Of a DNA stretch of 64,000 nt, positions 39,532 through 47,512 are shown in pieces. The notes below the pieces were generated by a model, which was given only the letters and a program-made list of their open reading frames with translations, was not told the origin of the DNA and did no database searches. The stretch comes from Arenivirga flava (GTDB lineage: Bacteria > Actinomycetota > Actinomycetes > Actinomycetales > Microbacteriaceae), in contig NZ_BSUL01000001.1 of the NCBI RefSeq assembly GCF_030161575.1, positions 1,426,001 through 1,490,000 on the forward strand, in the 5' to 3' direction. Position numbers and translations under genes: made by a program. Position 1 is the stretch's first letter. Each line of letters starts with the position of its first letter.

Positions 39532-40294
39532 GGCTCGCTACGGTGGAGGCGATGCTCCCCTCCTCGCGGTCGTCGTGCTCGGCGCGGTGCTCCAGCGCGT
39601 GACCGGCCTCGGCTTCGCCCTCGTCGTCTCCCCCGTCATCGCGCTGCTGCTGGGGCCGGAGGAGGGCGTGCTGATCGTGAACGCGTGCGCGGTGCTCACG
39701 AGCGCGGTGCTCACGGTGCGCCTGCGCCGCGAGGTCGACTGGGGCCGCTGGGCGCGCCTGCTGCCGGGTGCGCTGCTCGGCGTCGTGGTCGGTGCGGTGC
39801 TGACCGTGTCGGCGGACAAGCCCGTGCTGGAGGTGCTCGTCGGCTCGCTCGCCCTGCTCGGTCTGGCGGTCAGCGCCTTCGGCGCGCGCGTGCACCGGGC
39901 GCGCGGCGACAGCGGCCTGCCCGCGGCGGGGGCGGCCGGCTTCGCGTCCGGTGCGATGAACGCCTCCGCCGGAGTCGGCGGCCCGGCGATCATCGTCTAC
40001 GCGGCGGCCACCGGATGGGGGCAGCGCAGTCTCGCCGCGACCCTGCAGCCGTACTTCGTGGCCGTCGCATCCGGGTCCATCGCAGCGAAGCTGATCGCCG
40101 GCGCCTCGTTCGCCGGGTTGCTGCGGCCGGAGACGCTGCTGCTGGTGCCGGCGCTCGCGGCGGGCCTGCTGCTCGGCGAGGTGCTCGCGCCGCGCGTGCC
40201 GCCGCGCACCGCCCGGGCCGTGCTGCTCGTCGTCGCCGCCCTCGGCTCGGCCGCGATCATCGTGCACGGCGCCGGCGCGCTGCTCGCTCAGTAG
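39530..40294 (+). CDS. TauE/SafE family sulfite/anion exporter
   Basis: Membrane protein of 254 residues with about eight hydrophobic helices. It has the two half-repeats of the TauE/SafE (DUF81) family: LLAVVVLGAVLQRVTGLGFAL near the N-terminus and SGAMNASAGVGGPAIIVYA in the second half. The family exports sulfite, sulfoacetate or related anions; here the substrate is unknown, though a sulfur-amino-acid enzyme lies next door. ATG 39530 falls at the end of the 48 bp repeats. The frame stays open through the repeats, which would add Arg-rich repeats unlike the family, so the short form is preferred. Its 3' end overlaps the next gene by 7 bases. Confidence 0.85.
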   Translation: MARYGGGDAPLLAVVVLGAVLQRVTGLGFALVVSPVIALLLGPEEGVLIVNACAVLTSAVLTVRLRREVDWGRWARLLPGALLGVVVGAVLTVSADKPVLEVLVGSLALLGLAVSAFGARVHRARGDSGLPAAGAAGFASGAMNASAGVGGPAIIVYAAATGWGQRSLAATLQPYFVAVASGSIAAKLIAGASFAGLLRPETLLLVPALAAGLLLGEVLAPRVPPRTARAVLLVVAALGSAAIIVHGAGALLAQ

Positions 40295-41478
40295 GCGTCG
40301 AGCGCCTGCCGCAGGTCGGCGACCAGGTCCTCGGCATCCTCGAGACCGACCGAGAGCCGCAGATGGCCCGCCGCGAAGCGCTCCGGCCAGTACTCGGCGC
40401 GTGGGCTGGCGCCGGCGCTCGTGTGCGCGATGAGCGACTCGTCGTGGCCGAGCGACACCGCCGAGACGATGATGCGCAGGCGGGCGACGAAGGCGTTCTG
40501 CTCGTCCTTGCCGCCGTCCACGGCGAAGGCCAGCATCGCCCCGGGGCCGCCCGGGTAGAGCCGCTCGGCCAGCTCGTGCTGCTCGTGCGAGGCGAGGCCG
40601 GGGTAGGCGACCCAGGCCACTCTCGGGTGCTGCTCGAGGAACTCCGCCACCACGCGCGCCGACGCCAGGTGCTGGCGCACCCGCAGCGGCAGCGTGACGG
40701 AACCGCGCTGGATCAGCCACGCGTTGAACGGGCTGATGACGCCGCCGACGTCGACCATCGCATCCGCTTTCAGGGGTTGGATGAGGGCGCGGCTGCCGAT
40801 GACCGCGCCGCCCATCGCGTCGCCGTGACCGTTGATGTACTTGGTGAGCGAGTGCACGACCAGGTCGGCGCCCAGCTCGAGCGGGCGCGCGATGGGCGGC
40901 GGCGTGAAGGTCGAGTCGACGCTGAGCAGGGCCCCGGCGGCGTGGGCGATCTCCGCCAGCGCGGCGACGTCGGCCAGCCGGGTGGTCGGGTTCGCGATCG
41001 TCTCGGTGTGGATGAGCTTCGTGTTCGGCCGGATGGCGGCGCGCACCGCGTCGAGGTCGCTCGTGTCGACCAGCGTGGCCTCGACGCCGTACTTGCGGGG
41101 CAGCAGCTCGGTGAAGAGCCGGTGCGTCGCCTCGTACCCGTGATCGGTGACGACCGCGTGGTCGCCCGCGTCCAACGTCCCGAAGAAGACGGCGTGCAGG
41201 GCGGCGACGCCGCTGGCGAGGGCGAGCGCGTCCTCCCCGCGTTCGAGCACGGCGAGCTTGCGCTGCAGGGCCAGCTGGTTGACGCCGCTGTTGCGCGTGT
41301 AGAGCGGCACCTCGGTGCCCGACCAGCTCAGCGTGCTCGGATCCTCCGGCAGGGCGTACGAGTTGGCGAGCACCAGGGGTGTGCGGATCGCGCCGCTGCC
41401 CGCGTCGATGGCGTTGCCGGCGTGGACGCTGCTGGTCAGCTCGCCGAGGGTCGTGTGGTCGAGGGGCTCGGCGCTCAT
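40288..41478 (-). CDS. Cys/Met metabolism PLP-dependent enzyme (cystathionine gamma-synthase-like)
   Basis: Trans-sulfuration enzyme of 396 residues in the cystathionine gamma-synthase/lyase superfamily. The PLP lysine is in LVVHSLTKYINGHGD. TRNSGVNQLALQRKLAVLERGEDALALASGVAA is the N-terminal substrate/PLP region in outline, TETIANPTTRLAD the middle, and VSLGHDESLIAHTSAGASP plus RLSVGLEDAEDLVADLRQAL the end. Synthase, lyase and sulfhydrylase activities cannot be told apart from sequence. TAGCGT lies 6 bases before the ATG (leaderless layout). Convergent with the TauE gene. Confidence 0.88.
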   Translation of the reverse strand: MSAEPLDHTTLGELTSSVHAGNAIDAGSGAIRTPLVLANSYALPEDPSTLSWSGTEVPLYTRNSGVNQLALQRKLAVLERGEDALALASGVAALHAVFFGTLDAGDHAVVTDHGYEATHRLFTELLPRKYGVEATLVDTSDLDAVRAAIRPNTKLIHTETIANPTTRLADVAALAEIAHAAGALLSVDSTFTPPPIARPLELGADLVVHSLTKYINGHGDAMGGAVIGSRALIQPLKADAMVDVGGVISPFNAWLIQRGSVTLPLRVRQHLASARVVAEFLEQHPRVAWVAYPGLASHEQHELAERLYPGGPGAMLAFAVDGGKDEQNAFVARLRIIVSAVSLGHDESLIAHTSAGASPRAEYWPERFAAGHLRLSVGLEDAEDLVADLRQALDAY

Positions 41479-41484
41479 CCGTCC

Positions 41485-41490
41485 ACGCTA
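41485..41490 (-). promoter_or_regulatory. -10 element of the trans-sulfuration gene, leaderless layout
   Basis: TAGCGT on the minus strand, 6 bases before the ATG at 41478. Confidence 0.5.
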
Positions 41491-41554
41491 GAGGGCGGAT
41501 GGGGTCCGTGGCCCCCGGTGACCGGCTGGCTCTCGGGAAACGGATACCGGACGA

Positions 41555-41586
41555 CGCAGGCCCGGTGCGTGCGCACCGGGCCTGCG
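41555..41586. terminator. terminator of tig
   Basis: A perfect 15 bp stem (41555-41569 with 41572-41586) lies 22 bases past the tig stop on the minus strand. Confidence 0.8.
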
Positions 41587-41607
41587 ATCACATCCGCTTC
41601 GACCGGA

Positions 41608-42945
41608 TCAGTGGTCGTGACCCTCGTGGTCGTCGCCCTCGGGCGCGACGTCGATCGGGTCCTCGACCTGGGTGGTGACGGCGAAGTCGCTCACGTCGAC
41701 GTCCTTGCCCTCGGTGTCGACGACCTTGGCCTTGCCGAGCACGACCGCGAGGGCCTTGCTGCGGGCGACCTCGGAGACCATCTGCGGGATCTGGTTGTTC
41801 TCGCTGAGGATCTTGATGAACTCGCCCGGCTCCATGCCGTACTGCGAGGCGCCCTGCACGAGGTAGGTGGTGAGCTCCTGCTGACCGACCTGGATCTGCT
41901 CCTTCTCCACGATCGCGTCGAGCACGATCTGCTGGCGGAAGGTCTTCTCGGAGGCCTCCTTGACCTCGGCGCGGTGCTCGTCGTCCTCGAGGCGGTTCTC
42001 GCCCTCGAGGTGACGGTGCACCTCGTCCTCGACCAGCTTCTCCGGCACGGGCAGGTCGAGCCCCTCAAGCAGCTTGTCGACGATCTGGTCGCGGGCCTGG
42101 GTGCCCTGCTGGAACGACTTGCCCTTGAGCACCTGCTCCTTGAGGCTCTCCTGCAGCTCGCCGATCGTGTCGAACTCGCTCGCGATCTGGGCGAAGTCGT
42201 CGTCGGCCTCAGGCAGCTCGCGCACCTTGATGGCGTTGACGGTGACGGTGATCTCGGCGGTCTCGCCGGCGCGGTCGCCACCGAGGAGCTTCGAGGAGAA
42301 GGTGGTGGTCTCACCGGCGGTGAGGGTCTCGAGCGCGTCGTCGATGCCCTCGAGCAGGTCGCCCGAGCCGATCTCGTAGGAGATGCCGTTGGCCGTGTCG
42401 ACCTCGGTGCCGTCGATCGCGGCGACGAGGTCGATCTGGGCGAAGTCGCCCTTCTCGGCCGGGCGGTCGGCGGTGACGAGGGTGCCGAACCGGGCGCGGA
42501 GCTTCTCGAGCTCCTCCGCGACGTCCTCGTCCGAGACCTCGGCCGCGTCGACCGTGAGGGTGAGGCTGTCGTAGGCGGGCAGCTCGAACTCGGGGCGCAC
42601 GTCGACCTCGACGTTGACGAGCAGGTCGCCGGAGAAGTCCTTCTCGCTGGGCCACTCGGCGATGTCGGCCTCGGGGCGGCCGAGGGGGCGCACCTTGGTC
42701 TCCTTGACCGCCTCGCGGTAGAAGCCGTCCAGGCCCTCGCTGACGGCGTGGTTCAGCACCTCGCCGCGGCCGACGCGCTGGTCGATCAGCGGCGCGGGCA
42801 CCTTGCCCTTGCGGAAGCCGGGGATGCTCACCGACTCGGCGATGTGCTTGTAGGCGTGGTCGATCGAGGGCTTGAGCTCCTCGGGGGTCACGACGATCGC
42901 CAGCTTGACGCGGGTCGGGCTCAGCTGCTCCAGCGTGGTCTTCAC
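41608..42945 (-). CDS. tig: trigger factor
   Basis: Ribosome-bound chaperone and prolyl isomerase for nascent chains. 445 residues. The ribosome-docking signature [21 protein letters not shown] lies at about 45. The FKBP-type domain starts near residue 155 ([19 protein letters not shown]) with [18 protein letters not shown]. The helical C-terminal chaperone domain ends in a His/Asp-rich tail ([10 protein letters not shown]) that might bind metal. It lies a few genes from clpP1P2/clpX, a common protein quality-control grouping, and is separated here by the trans-sulfuration and exporter genes. Confidence 0.96.
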   Translation of the reverse strand: MKTTLEQLSPTRVKLAIVVTPEELKPSIDHAYKHIAESVSIPGFRKGKVPAPLIDQRVGRGEVLNHAVSEGLDGFYREAVKETKVRPLGRPEADIAEWPSEKDFSGDLLVNVEVDVRPEFELPAYDSLTLTVDAAEVSDEDVAEELEKLRARFGTLVTADRPAEKGDFAQIDLVAAIDGTEVDTANGISYEIGSGDLLEGIDDALETLTAGETTTFSSKLLGGDRAGETAEITVTVNAIKVRELPEADDDFAQIASEFDTIGELQESLKEQVLKGKSFQQGTQARDQIVDKLLEGLDLPVPEKLVEDEVHRHLEGENRLEDDEHRAEVKEASEKTFRQQIVLDAIVEKEQIQVGQQELTTYLVQGASQYGMEPGEFIKILSENNQIPQMVSEVARSKALAVVLGKAKVVDTEGKDVDVSDFAVTTQVEDPIDVAPEGDDHEGHDH

Positions 42946-42995
42946 GGTGCGGTATCTCCTGATTGCTGTTCGGTCTGCGGGGCCGCATCCGTTCG

Positions 42996-43073
42996 TGGTC
43001 GGGGCGACAGGATTCGAACCTGCGACCTCCCGCTCCCAAAGCGGGCGCTCTAGCCAAGCTGAGCTACGCCCCG
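42996..43073 (-). tRNA. tRNA-Pro (anticodon TGG)
   Basis: A complete cloverleaf reads on the minus strand. The acceptor stem is CGGGGCG/CGCCCCG with C1-G72, as expected for tRNA-Pro. The anticodon stem CCCGC/GCGGG closes the loop TTTGGGA with anticodon TGG, and the T-arm is GCAGG-TTCGAAT-CCTGT. The 3' CCA is encoded (42996-42998). Confidence 0.95.
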
Positions 43074-43315
43074 ATCGCAGAGGAACCGACAGATCTGAGG
43101 GATGTGCGGGACGCCCGGAAATCGGCCTCGGGAAGTCTACATGCCGGCGGGTGCGCGGACGCGTGGGCTTCGATGCATCCGCTCAGCGCGGAATCCGAGG
43201 GCCCCGCTCCGTGCGAACTGGGCGTGCTCCGGGTGCCGGGTGCACGGCTGTCGAGAGCGCCGCATCCGCTGGTCGAGTGGGACGCAGACCACGCACGCCG
43301 ACGAGGGAGGACCTC

Positions 43316-44208
43316 ATGACCGACCAGTACACGTTCCAGAACCCCGTCACGCAGTACGAGGCCATCGACACCGATCAGCCCGAGATCGCCGAGCCCGGTC
43401 TCGACTCGGAGCTGACCCCGAAAGCCGATCTCGGCGAGTCGACCTACCGCGGCACCGGCCGTCTGACCGGTCGCCGCGCGCTGATCACCGGCGGCGACTC
43501 CGGCATCGGCGCCGCCACCGCGATCGCCTTCGCCCGCGAGGGCGCCGACGTGGCCATCAGCTACCTGCCCGAGGAGGAGTCGGACGCGCGCCGCATCATC
43601 GCCCTCATCGAGGAGGCCGGACGCACCGCCGTCGCCCTACCCGGCGACATCAGCACCTCCGAGGCTGCGCGCGAGCTCGTCGGCTCGGCCGTCGACGGCC
43701 TCGGCGGGCTCGACATCCTGGTGAACAACGCGGGCAAGCAGATCTCGATCGACAGGCTCGAGGACCTCACCGACGAGCAGTTCGACCAGACCTTCAAGAC
43801 CAACGTCTACGCGCTCTTCTGGATCACCAAGGCGGCGCTGCCGCACCTCCCGGAGGGCTCGTCGATCATCAACACGTCGTCGGTGCAGGCGTACTCCCCT
43901 CGGAGACCCTGGTCGACTACGCGACCACCAAGGCCGCGATCAACACGATCTCGAAGGCGATGGCGCAGCAGCTCGCGCCCCGCGGCATCCGTGTGAACGT
44001 CGTCGCGCCGGGTCCCGTGTGGACGCCGCTGCAGCCCTCCGGCGGCCAGCCGATCGAGAAGGTGCAGACGTTCGGCGAGCAGACGCCCATGGGCCGCGCC
44101 GGGCAGCCGGCGGAGCTGGCGCCGGCGTACGTCTTCCTGGCGTCGCAGGAGTCGAGCTACGTGGTCGGCGAGACGCTGAACGTGAACGGCGGCCAGCCGA
44201 CGCCGTGA
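43316..44208 (+). CDS. SDR family oxidoreductase (apparent frameshift)
   Basis: Short-chain dehydrogenase/reductase of the YghA/YhdF-like group with a 50-residue N-terminal extension. Nucleotide-binding motif [23 protein letters not shown], then [10 protein letters not shown], and the catalytic Tyr/Lys in [20 protein letters not shown], then [16 protein letters not shown]. The frame changes inside [12 protein letters not shown] at CCCC 43896-43899; one more C restores a 297-residue protein with the catalytic Ser/Tyr/Lys intact. ATG 43316 has GAGGGAGG upstream. Substrate unknown; relatives are linked to general stress. Confidence 0.88.
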
Positions 44209-44227
44209 GGCTCGGACTGCGAGCGCG

Positions 44228-44251
44228 GGCCCGTCCCCTCGGGGGCGGGCC
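44228..44251. terminator. terminator of the SDR gene
   Basis: An 11 bp stem with one wobble pair (44228-44238 with 44241-44251) lies 19 bases past the SDR stop. Confidence 0.65.
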
Positions 44252-44283
44252 TCCGCCGTGTCGGGGCGAGCGGATGCATCCGG

Positions 44284-44289
44284 TACAGT
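44284..44289 (+). promoter_or_regulatory. possible -10 element of tRNA-Gly
   Basis: TACAGT lies 28 bases upstream of the tRNA 5' end; no clear -35 is visible. Confidence 0.3.
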
Positions 44290-44317
44290 GATCATCGGAC
44301 GCCCGCGAGGGCTTTCC

Positions 44318-44391
44318 GGGGATGTAGCTCAATGGTAGAGCCTCAGTCTTCCAAACTGATTACGCGGGTTCGATTCCCGTCATCCCCTCCA
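44318..44391 (+). tRNA. tRNA-Gly (anticodon TCC)
   Basis: The acceptor stem is GGGGATG/CATCCCC. The anticodon loop CTTCCAA at 44348-44354 gives anticodon TCC. The T-arm is GCGGG-TTCGATT-CCCGT, the discriminator base is T, and CCA is encoded (44389-44391). Confidence 0.95.
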
Positions 44392-44416
44392 CAGGACCCA
44401 TCAGGAGCAGGACGGC

Positions 44417-44539
44417 TCAGACGCCCTTCTCCCAGTGGCTGCAGTCGCGGCAGATGAAGTCGCCGACCATCTGCAGCATGTCGGGCTTCTGCTCCACCAT
44501 CACGCCGAAGCACTCCGGGCACATCTTGGTCCTGGGCAT
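44417..44539 (-). CDS. 40-residue zinc-ribbon protein, function unknown
   Basis: A short ORF that starts MPRTKMCPECFGVMVEQKPD and ends FICRDCSHWEKGV. It has two Cys-x2-Cys pairs, CPEC and CRDC, 22 residues apart, an arrangement expected to bind one zinc. The rest is too small for a catalytic domain. ATG 44539 is followed by a clean in-frame run to TGA. It lies 28 bases downstream of the ImmA/IrrE gene on the same strand and may be co-transcribed with it. No family is recognised; the regular cysteine spacing is the main evidence that it is real. Confidence 0.65.
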   Translation of the reverse strand: MPRTKMCPECFGVMVEQKPDMLQMVGDFICRDCSHWEKGV

Positions 44540-44567
44540 GCACGGAACCTATCGCAGACGCCGCGGG

Positions 44568-44933
44568 TCAGGCCGAGGCGCGGGCGCGCAGGTGCACCTC
44601 CATGAGATGGTCCGTCACGCCCGCTTCGAGCGCCCACACCCCGGGGTCGTCGGAGAGCGCGGCCGCGCGGCGCAGGTCGAAGCCCGCGAGGAGGCGCTGC
44701 GCGGCGATGCGATCCGCGCGGCGCTCCTGGGCGGGGACGCGCCCGTGGTCCTGGAACTCCGCGTGCACGATCTCGTGCGCGAGCGTGGAGCGCTCGTGCG
44801 CGCGGTGGAGCCCGGGCTGCAGCACGATCGTCCGGTGCTCGGGGATCCAGAGTCCGCTCGCGCCCTCGATCGGGCGGTAGACGATCCGGAGCCCGAGCGC
44901 CTCGGCGTGCGCGTAGGGGTCGTAGCCCTGCAT
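44568..44933 (-). CDS. ImmA/IrrE family metallo-endopeptidase
   Basis: Small zinc protease of 121 residues. The zinc motif is THAHEIVH-like: LAHEIVHAEF (HExxH, with Glu as catalytic base) at about residue 52, preceded by GLWIPEHRTIVLQPGL, the family's strand. A third ligand (Glu in QERRAD) follows about 15 residues later. ImmA/IrrE proteins cleave a partner XRE-type repressor. Fittingly, an XRE gene ends 7 bases upstream on the same strand. It could belong to a mobile-element regulatory pair, but no integrase or phage genes are near. Confidence 0.85.
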   Translation of the reverse strand: MQGYDPYAHAEALGLRIVYRPIEGASGLWIPEHRTIVLQPGLHRAHERSTLAHEIVHAEFQDHGRVPAQERRADRIAAQRLLAGFDLRRAAALSDDPGVWALEAGVTDHLMEVHLRARASA

Positions 44934-44940
44934 CGCAGCC

Positions 44941-45444
44941 TCAGGGGGTGCGGAGGTCCTCGTCCGGCAGGGCGTTGCCGGCGTCGGCCGCGTATCGGAT
45001 CTCGTTCATGGGAGCATCCTGCGGTGCGCCACCGACATCGGTCACGGGCTCAGCGCGCAGCTCCGCCGCGATCCGGGCGATCTCCTGACGCATGACCTGA
45101 TCGCGTCGGGGCTCGGGCAGTTTCGACACGAGTCCGCCCAGCATCATGAGCCAGGCCTCGACCTCGGGCTCGAACGCGTCCGCCTCGGTCGGCACCCCCA
45201 GCACGCGCAGCACGCGGCGCAGCACGTCGGGCTGCGGCGTGAACGCGCCGCGCTCGATGTTGCCGACGGTGCGGCGGTTGACCGCCGCCGCGGAGGCGAG
45301 CTGCTCCTGAGTCATCCCCGAGGCACGGCGCAGTTCGAGGATGCCGCCCGCCAGCCGCCTGCGCTCCTCGGCCGTCGAACCGTCCAGGCGGACGCCGTGT
45401 CGCCGCAGCGCCTCGCCCTGCCCGAGTCCACCCGCGTCGTCCAT
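44941..45444 (-). CDS. XRE family transcriptional regulator upstream of the ImmA gene
   Basis: 167-residue protein. The Cro/C1-type helix-turn-helix spans about residues 30-90 (LAGGILELRRASGMTQEQLASAA, NRRTVGNIERGAFTPQPDVLRRVLRVLGV). A helical C-terminal half (VEAWLMMLGGLVSKLPEPRRDQVMRQEIARIAAEL) probably dimerises and could hold the ImmA cleavage site. Start ATG 45444 (MDDAGG) lies close behind a TAGAGT -10-like element (45456-45461). It is divergent from a second XRE gene; an 87-base shared control region separates them. Confidence 0.85.
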   Translation of the reverse strand: MDDAGGLGQGEALRRHGVRLDGSTAEERRRLAGGILELRRASGMTQEQLASAAAVNRRTVGNIERGAFTPQPDVLRRVLRVLGVPTEADAFEPEVEAWLMMLGGLVSKLPEPRRDQVMRQEIARIAAELRAEPVTDVGGAPQDAPMNEIRYAADAGNALPDEDLRTP

Positions 45445-45518
45445 GATGGCTCCCAACTCTAGTCGTGCCGTCGGCCCTGTGGAGGAGCACTGGAGCTTGC
45501 AGGCTGGGCAAAACTCGG

Positions 45519-45524
45519 TACGCT
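45519..45524 (+). promoter_or_regulatory. -10 element of the divergent XRE gene, leaderless layout
   Basis: TACGCT, 7 bases before ATG 45532. A TTGCAG -35-like element lies 16 bases further upstream. Confidence 0.5.
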
Positions 45525-45531
45525 TTTGACC

Positions 45532-45798
45532 ATGTCGGATGGCGAGCACGCGGGCGTGCTCTTGCGAACCCTCCGCCTGCAGGCGCGCATGAGCCCCGAG
45601 GAAGTCGCCGCAGGGGCGGAGACCTCGGTGGCATACCTGCTGGCCGTCGAGGAGGGCTCGCTGCCCGCATCGCGCCCGTTCGTGCGCCATGTCGCCGACG
45701 TCATCGCGGGGAAGCTCCTGGCTGCCGAACCGCGTGCACGGCCGTCGCGCCCGCTGCGAGGCGGATCGTCGTCCGAGGACCGCGCCGAGCCCGCCTGA
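45532..45798 (+). CDS. small XRE family DNA-binding protein
   Basis: 88-residue protein that is almost only a helix-turn-helix (LLRTLRLQARMSPEEVAAGAETSVAYLLAVEEGSLPASRPFV) plus a basic tail. It looks like a compact Cro-like regulator facing the larger XRE/ImmA pair. ATG 45532 fits a leaderless transcript; a TTG two codons earlier (45526) is a possible alternative. It ends 9 bases before the convergent hydrolase. Divergent repressors of this kind often form a switch, which here is inference. Confidence 0.75.
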   Translation: MSDGEHAGVLLRTLRLQARMSPEEVAAGAETSVAYLLAVEEGSLPASRPFVRHVADVIAGKLLAAEPRARPSRPLRGGSSSEDRAEPA

Positions 45799-45807
45799 CC
45801 CACGGGC

Positions 45808-46642
45808 TCAACCCGATGAGGACCGCGCGACGCTCGTCAGCACCGCCCGCGCCTCCGCCGTCCACCACGCGGCGACGAAGTCGTGGAAGCCGTCGGGGTA
45901 GCTGCGCACCTCCACCGGACTGCCCGCGGCGCGGCGCGGCGGCCGAACCGCAGCGCATCCGGGTGGAGGAGATCGCGGCCGCCCTGGTGCACGACGGTCG
46001 GCGGCAGGCCGGCGAGGTCTCCCAGGCCCGGGCTGATCAGCGGATCGTCGAGCGCGCGGTCGCGCGCCCAGGAGCGGGCCGAGGCGATCAGTCGCTCGCG
46101 ATCGAGCATCGGGTCGGGTTCCAGCGCGGCGATGCCCGGGTTCGTCATCGTCGTGTCGAGCCAGGGCGAGAACAGCTGCAGTGCGTCGGGCAGGCGCTCG
46201 CCCGCGTCCCGCCGGCGCTGCGTCCACGCGAGGGCGAGACCCGCTCCGGCGGAGTCGCCGGCGAGCACCAGGCGCCCGTGGACCCGCCGCGCCAGCTCGT
46301 CGAGCAGCGCGAACGCCTCCTCGACCGAGCCGTGGGGGGCGAGCTCGTACTGCGGCACGATCACCGTCGCACCCGAGACGCGCACCAGGCGATCCACGAT
46401 CCACCAGTGGGGCGCGACGAGCGGATGCACGTAGGCGCCGCCGTGCAGGTACAGGATCGTCGCCGGCACGGCGCCCCGCGGGGGCGGAGCGTGGTGACGG
46501 GGCGTCCGTGCATCCGCTCGTCCTCCACCAGATGGCGCCGGCGCACGGAGGCCGGCGACGGCGCAGGCTGCCGCGGCGCGCCCTCGTCGGCGCGCGACCG
46601 CAGGCGCAGCGCGGCCCCGGTCAGCCTCATGGCGAGGGTCAT
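45808..46642 (-). CDS. alpha/beta hydrolase, HSL/acetyl-esterase type (two apparent frameshifts)
   Basis: Predicted carboxylesterase. The oxyanion motif is YLHGGAYVHPL, the nucleophile elbow VLAGDSAGAGLALAW, the aspartate region LPPTVVHQGGRDLLHPD, and the histidine YPDGFHDF near the C-terminus. The protein is split over three frames. The first join is at CCCC 46474-46477 (N-terminal 56 residues, MTLAMRLTGAALRLRSR onward). The second is at about 45928-45945, just before GSPVEVRSYPDG. Adding one base at each gives about 278 residues, a normal length. Two errors in one gene could also mean real decay, but both fit the single-base-loss pattern seen elsewhere. Confidence 0.82.
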
Positions 46643-46649
46643 CGTGCGA

Positions 46650-46919
46650 TCAACGCCGCCGGCTGACGCGGCCCTCGGCGTCCACCGTGATGACCAGGGT
46701 CTGGATCTTGCGGTTGACGACCCGGACGATGACGACGATCAGCCAGAGGCCGGCGGTGAGCAGCGTGAGCACCAGGTTCCAGAACCAGCCGATGCGCTTC
46801 TGCCGCTGCAGCACGGCCTGCCCGGCGCCGACCGAGGCGACCTGCCAACCGTCGCGGGCGGCGCGGGCGACCTCCTCATCGAGGATGCGGGCGCGGGTCT
46901 CGGCGGGGATCGGGCTCAT
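46650..46919 (-). CDS. small membrane protein, function unknown
   Basis: 89 residues: a cytosolic helix with AETRARILDEEVARAARDGWQVAS, a hydrophobic hairpin or single long helix (FWNLVLTLLTAGLWLIVVIVRVV) at about 49-71, and a basic end (GRVSRRR). ATG 46919 is the first start after the divergent gap. It precedes the hydrolase by 7 bases and is probably co-transcribed with it. No family is recognised with confidence. Confidence 0.7.
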   Translation of the reverse strand: MSPIPAETRARILDEEVARAARDGWQVASVGAGQAVLQRQKRIGWFWNLVLTLLTAGLWLIVVIVRVVNRKIQTLVITVDAEGRVSRRR

Positions 46920-46975
46920 GCCACCACGGTAGGGCCGGCCGGAGGGAAGGTGATGGGTGAAAGCTCCGGGGGCGC

Positions 46976-47512
46976 TCAGACGGCGACGTCGAGCGCCTGC
47001 AGTCGGGCGGGCGTCTCGAAGCCGAGGTCTGCCGCGGCGCCGTGGCGGTGCACGCTGCGCAGGTGCGCCGCCGGCTGCCCCGCGGCGCGCAGCAGCCAAC
47101 CACCGAGCCAGAGATCCTCGGAGTCGGCGGCGGCGAGCGCCGCCCCGGTGATGCCGAAGTCGCCGTAGACGGGGTGCTCGAAGCCGGCGGTGACGATATC
47201 GGCGTGCTCGAGCTCGGCGACCGGCGTCTCCTCGCCGCTCTGCTCCGCCTCGTCGGGACCGACCGTGACGAGGTCTCCGGCGGGCTTCGCGCCCGGGTCG
47301 ACGAAGAAGTTGGCGACGCCGAGGGCGTTCATCACGGCGGAGCGCTGACCGGCGCCGGCGACGCTGATCACGCCGTGGCGGGGGCTCCGGAAGACGGCGC
47401 GCAGGAGCGTGCCCTCCGAGCGGGCCGCCTCCTCGATGCCGGCGCGCAGGGCGGCGAGGTTGCGCTTGGCGGGCACCCGCAGGCTGTCGACGGCGTTCAC
47501 GGTTTCGTTCAT
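46976..47512 (-). CDS. conserved-looking hypothetical protein
   Basis: 178 residues, no signal peptide or membrane segment. The N-terminal helical part (VPAKRNLAALRAGIEEAARSEG) leads into a mixed alpha/beta region (GVISVAGAGQRSAVMNALG, DIVTAGFEHPVYGDFGI). Codon use matches its neighbours and it overlaps the EamA stop by 4 bases (ATGA), which supports a real, coupled gene. I do not recognise the family and assign no function. Confidence 0.7.
   Translation of the reverse strand: MNETVNAVDSLRVPAKRNLAALRAGIEEAARSEGTLLRAVFRSPRHGVISVAGAGQRSAVMNALGVANFFVDPGAKPAGDLVTVGPDEAEQSGEETPVAELEHADIVTAGFEHPVYGDFGITGAALAAADSEDLWLGGWLLRAAGQPAAHLRSVHRHGAAADLGFETPARLQALDVAV

Noticed and set aside
39340..43053. 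A 1237-codon open frame on the plus strand across the exporter, the trans-sulfuration gene and tig
   Set aside because: It is antisense to two clearly recognisable enzymes and has the low-complexity Arg/Ala/Gly/Val content typical of shadow frames in high-G+C DNA.
44417..45798. Prophage or integrative element
   Set aside because: Only the XRE/ImmA genes hint at this; there is no integrase, excisionase, structural gene or obvious att repeat. The adjacent tRNA-Gly is intact, but I found no repeat of its 3' end nearby.
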